Assembly: GCA_014729565.1 (NCBI GenBank)
Contig: WJJR01000438.1
Span: forward strand, 1-5,901
Reading direction: 5' to 3'
Origin: Candidatus Zixiibacteriota bacterium
GTDB lineage: Bacteria; Zixibacteria; MSB-5A5; WJJR01
Length of the DNA: 5,901 bases
Under the pieces are notes generated by a model, which did no database searches, was not told the DNA's origin, and was given only the letters and a program-made list of their open reading frames with translations. Below, piece after piece: positions 5,877 through 5,901 of the stretch. The translations under genes and the position numbers were made by a program. Position 1 is the stretch's first letter. Every line of letters starts with the position of its first letter.

Positions 5877-5901
5877 TGGATTCCCGCTTTCGCGGGAATG
5901 A
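5877..5901 (-). repeat. Palindromic repeat with TTCCCGC-TTTC-GCGGGAA core, reaching the window edge
   Basis: ATTCCCGC-TTTC-GCGGGAAT (5880-5899) is an 8-bp hairpin. Compared with the inverted partner at 5826-5850 it has T-A where the other has C-G in the stem, a paired change that keeps the hairpin. The repeat may continue beyond the right edge. Confidence 0.8.

Larger units (their letters stand above)
5484..5901. other. Repeat-rich non-coding region upstream of groESL
   Basis: No credible gene. Short open frames here run through CIRCE and the hairpins and have no family signature. The region holds six small hairpins with TTYA/TRAA loops (5539-5758), then about 65 nt of plain sequence, then an inverted pair of a second palindrome type (5826-5901). 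The gene upstream of the groESL promoter, if any, lies beyond the right edge. Confidence 0.75.

Overview
This is a bacterial chromosome segment of moderately high G+C. All four complete or near-complete genes, plus one gene cut by the left edge, lie on the minus strand, so transcription runs right to left. GroES/GroEL, a perfect CIRCE heat-shock operator and a sigma70-like promoter identify a bacterium. The combination of a TreT-type trehalose synthase with dense palindromic intergenic repeats would suit an under-sampled, mostly metagenome-known phylum (for example the FCB group or Zixibacteria-like lineages). That placement is a low-confidence impression; no taxonomic marker here settles it.

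Layout from right to left, the direction of transcription. (1) 5484-5901 is non-coding and packed with hairpin-forming repeats. (2) 5325-5482 holds the groESL control region: -35/-10 elements with a perfect inverted repeat between them, a perfect CIRCE at the predicted transcription start, and a leader of about 120 nt ending in a stem that touches the Shine-Dalgarno sequence. (3) groES (5034-5324) and groEL (3319-4974) form a two-gene operon closed by a strong intrinsic terminator (3259-3293). (4) 2967-3258 is non-coding and carries more hairpins of the family seen upstream of groES. (5) An uncharacterised gene with an internal duplication (2301-2966) overlaps by 4 nt a GT4 glycosyltransferase of the trehalose synthase TreT type (1054-2304). 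(6) After a 307-bp gap comes the N-terminal part of trehalose-6-phosphate synthase OtsA (1-746), running off the left edge.

The window therefore joins two stress-related modules: HrcA/CIRCE-controlled chaperonin, and a trehalose module. The latter encodes two independent ways to make the disaccharide, TreT directly from NDP-glucose plus glucose and OtsA through trehalose-6-phosphate. The unknown protein is probably produced together with TreT by translational coupling.

The least explained material is the repeats. At least nine small hairpins surround groESL. They share a TTYA/TRAA tetraloop, usually closed by GC pairs, but have several different arm sequences. Left of the operon they all point one way; right of it they mostly point the other way. 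A second palindrome family occurs as an inverted pair at the right edge.
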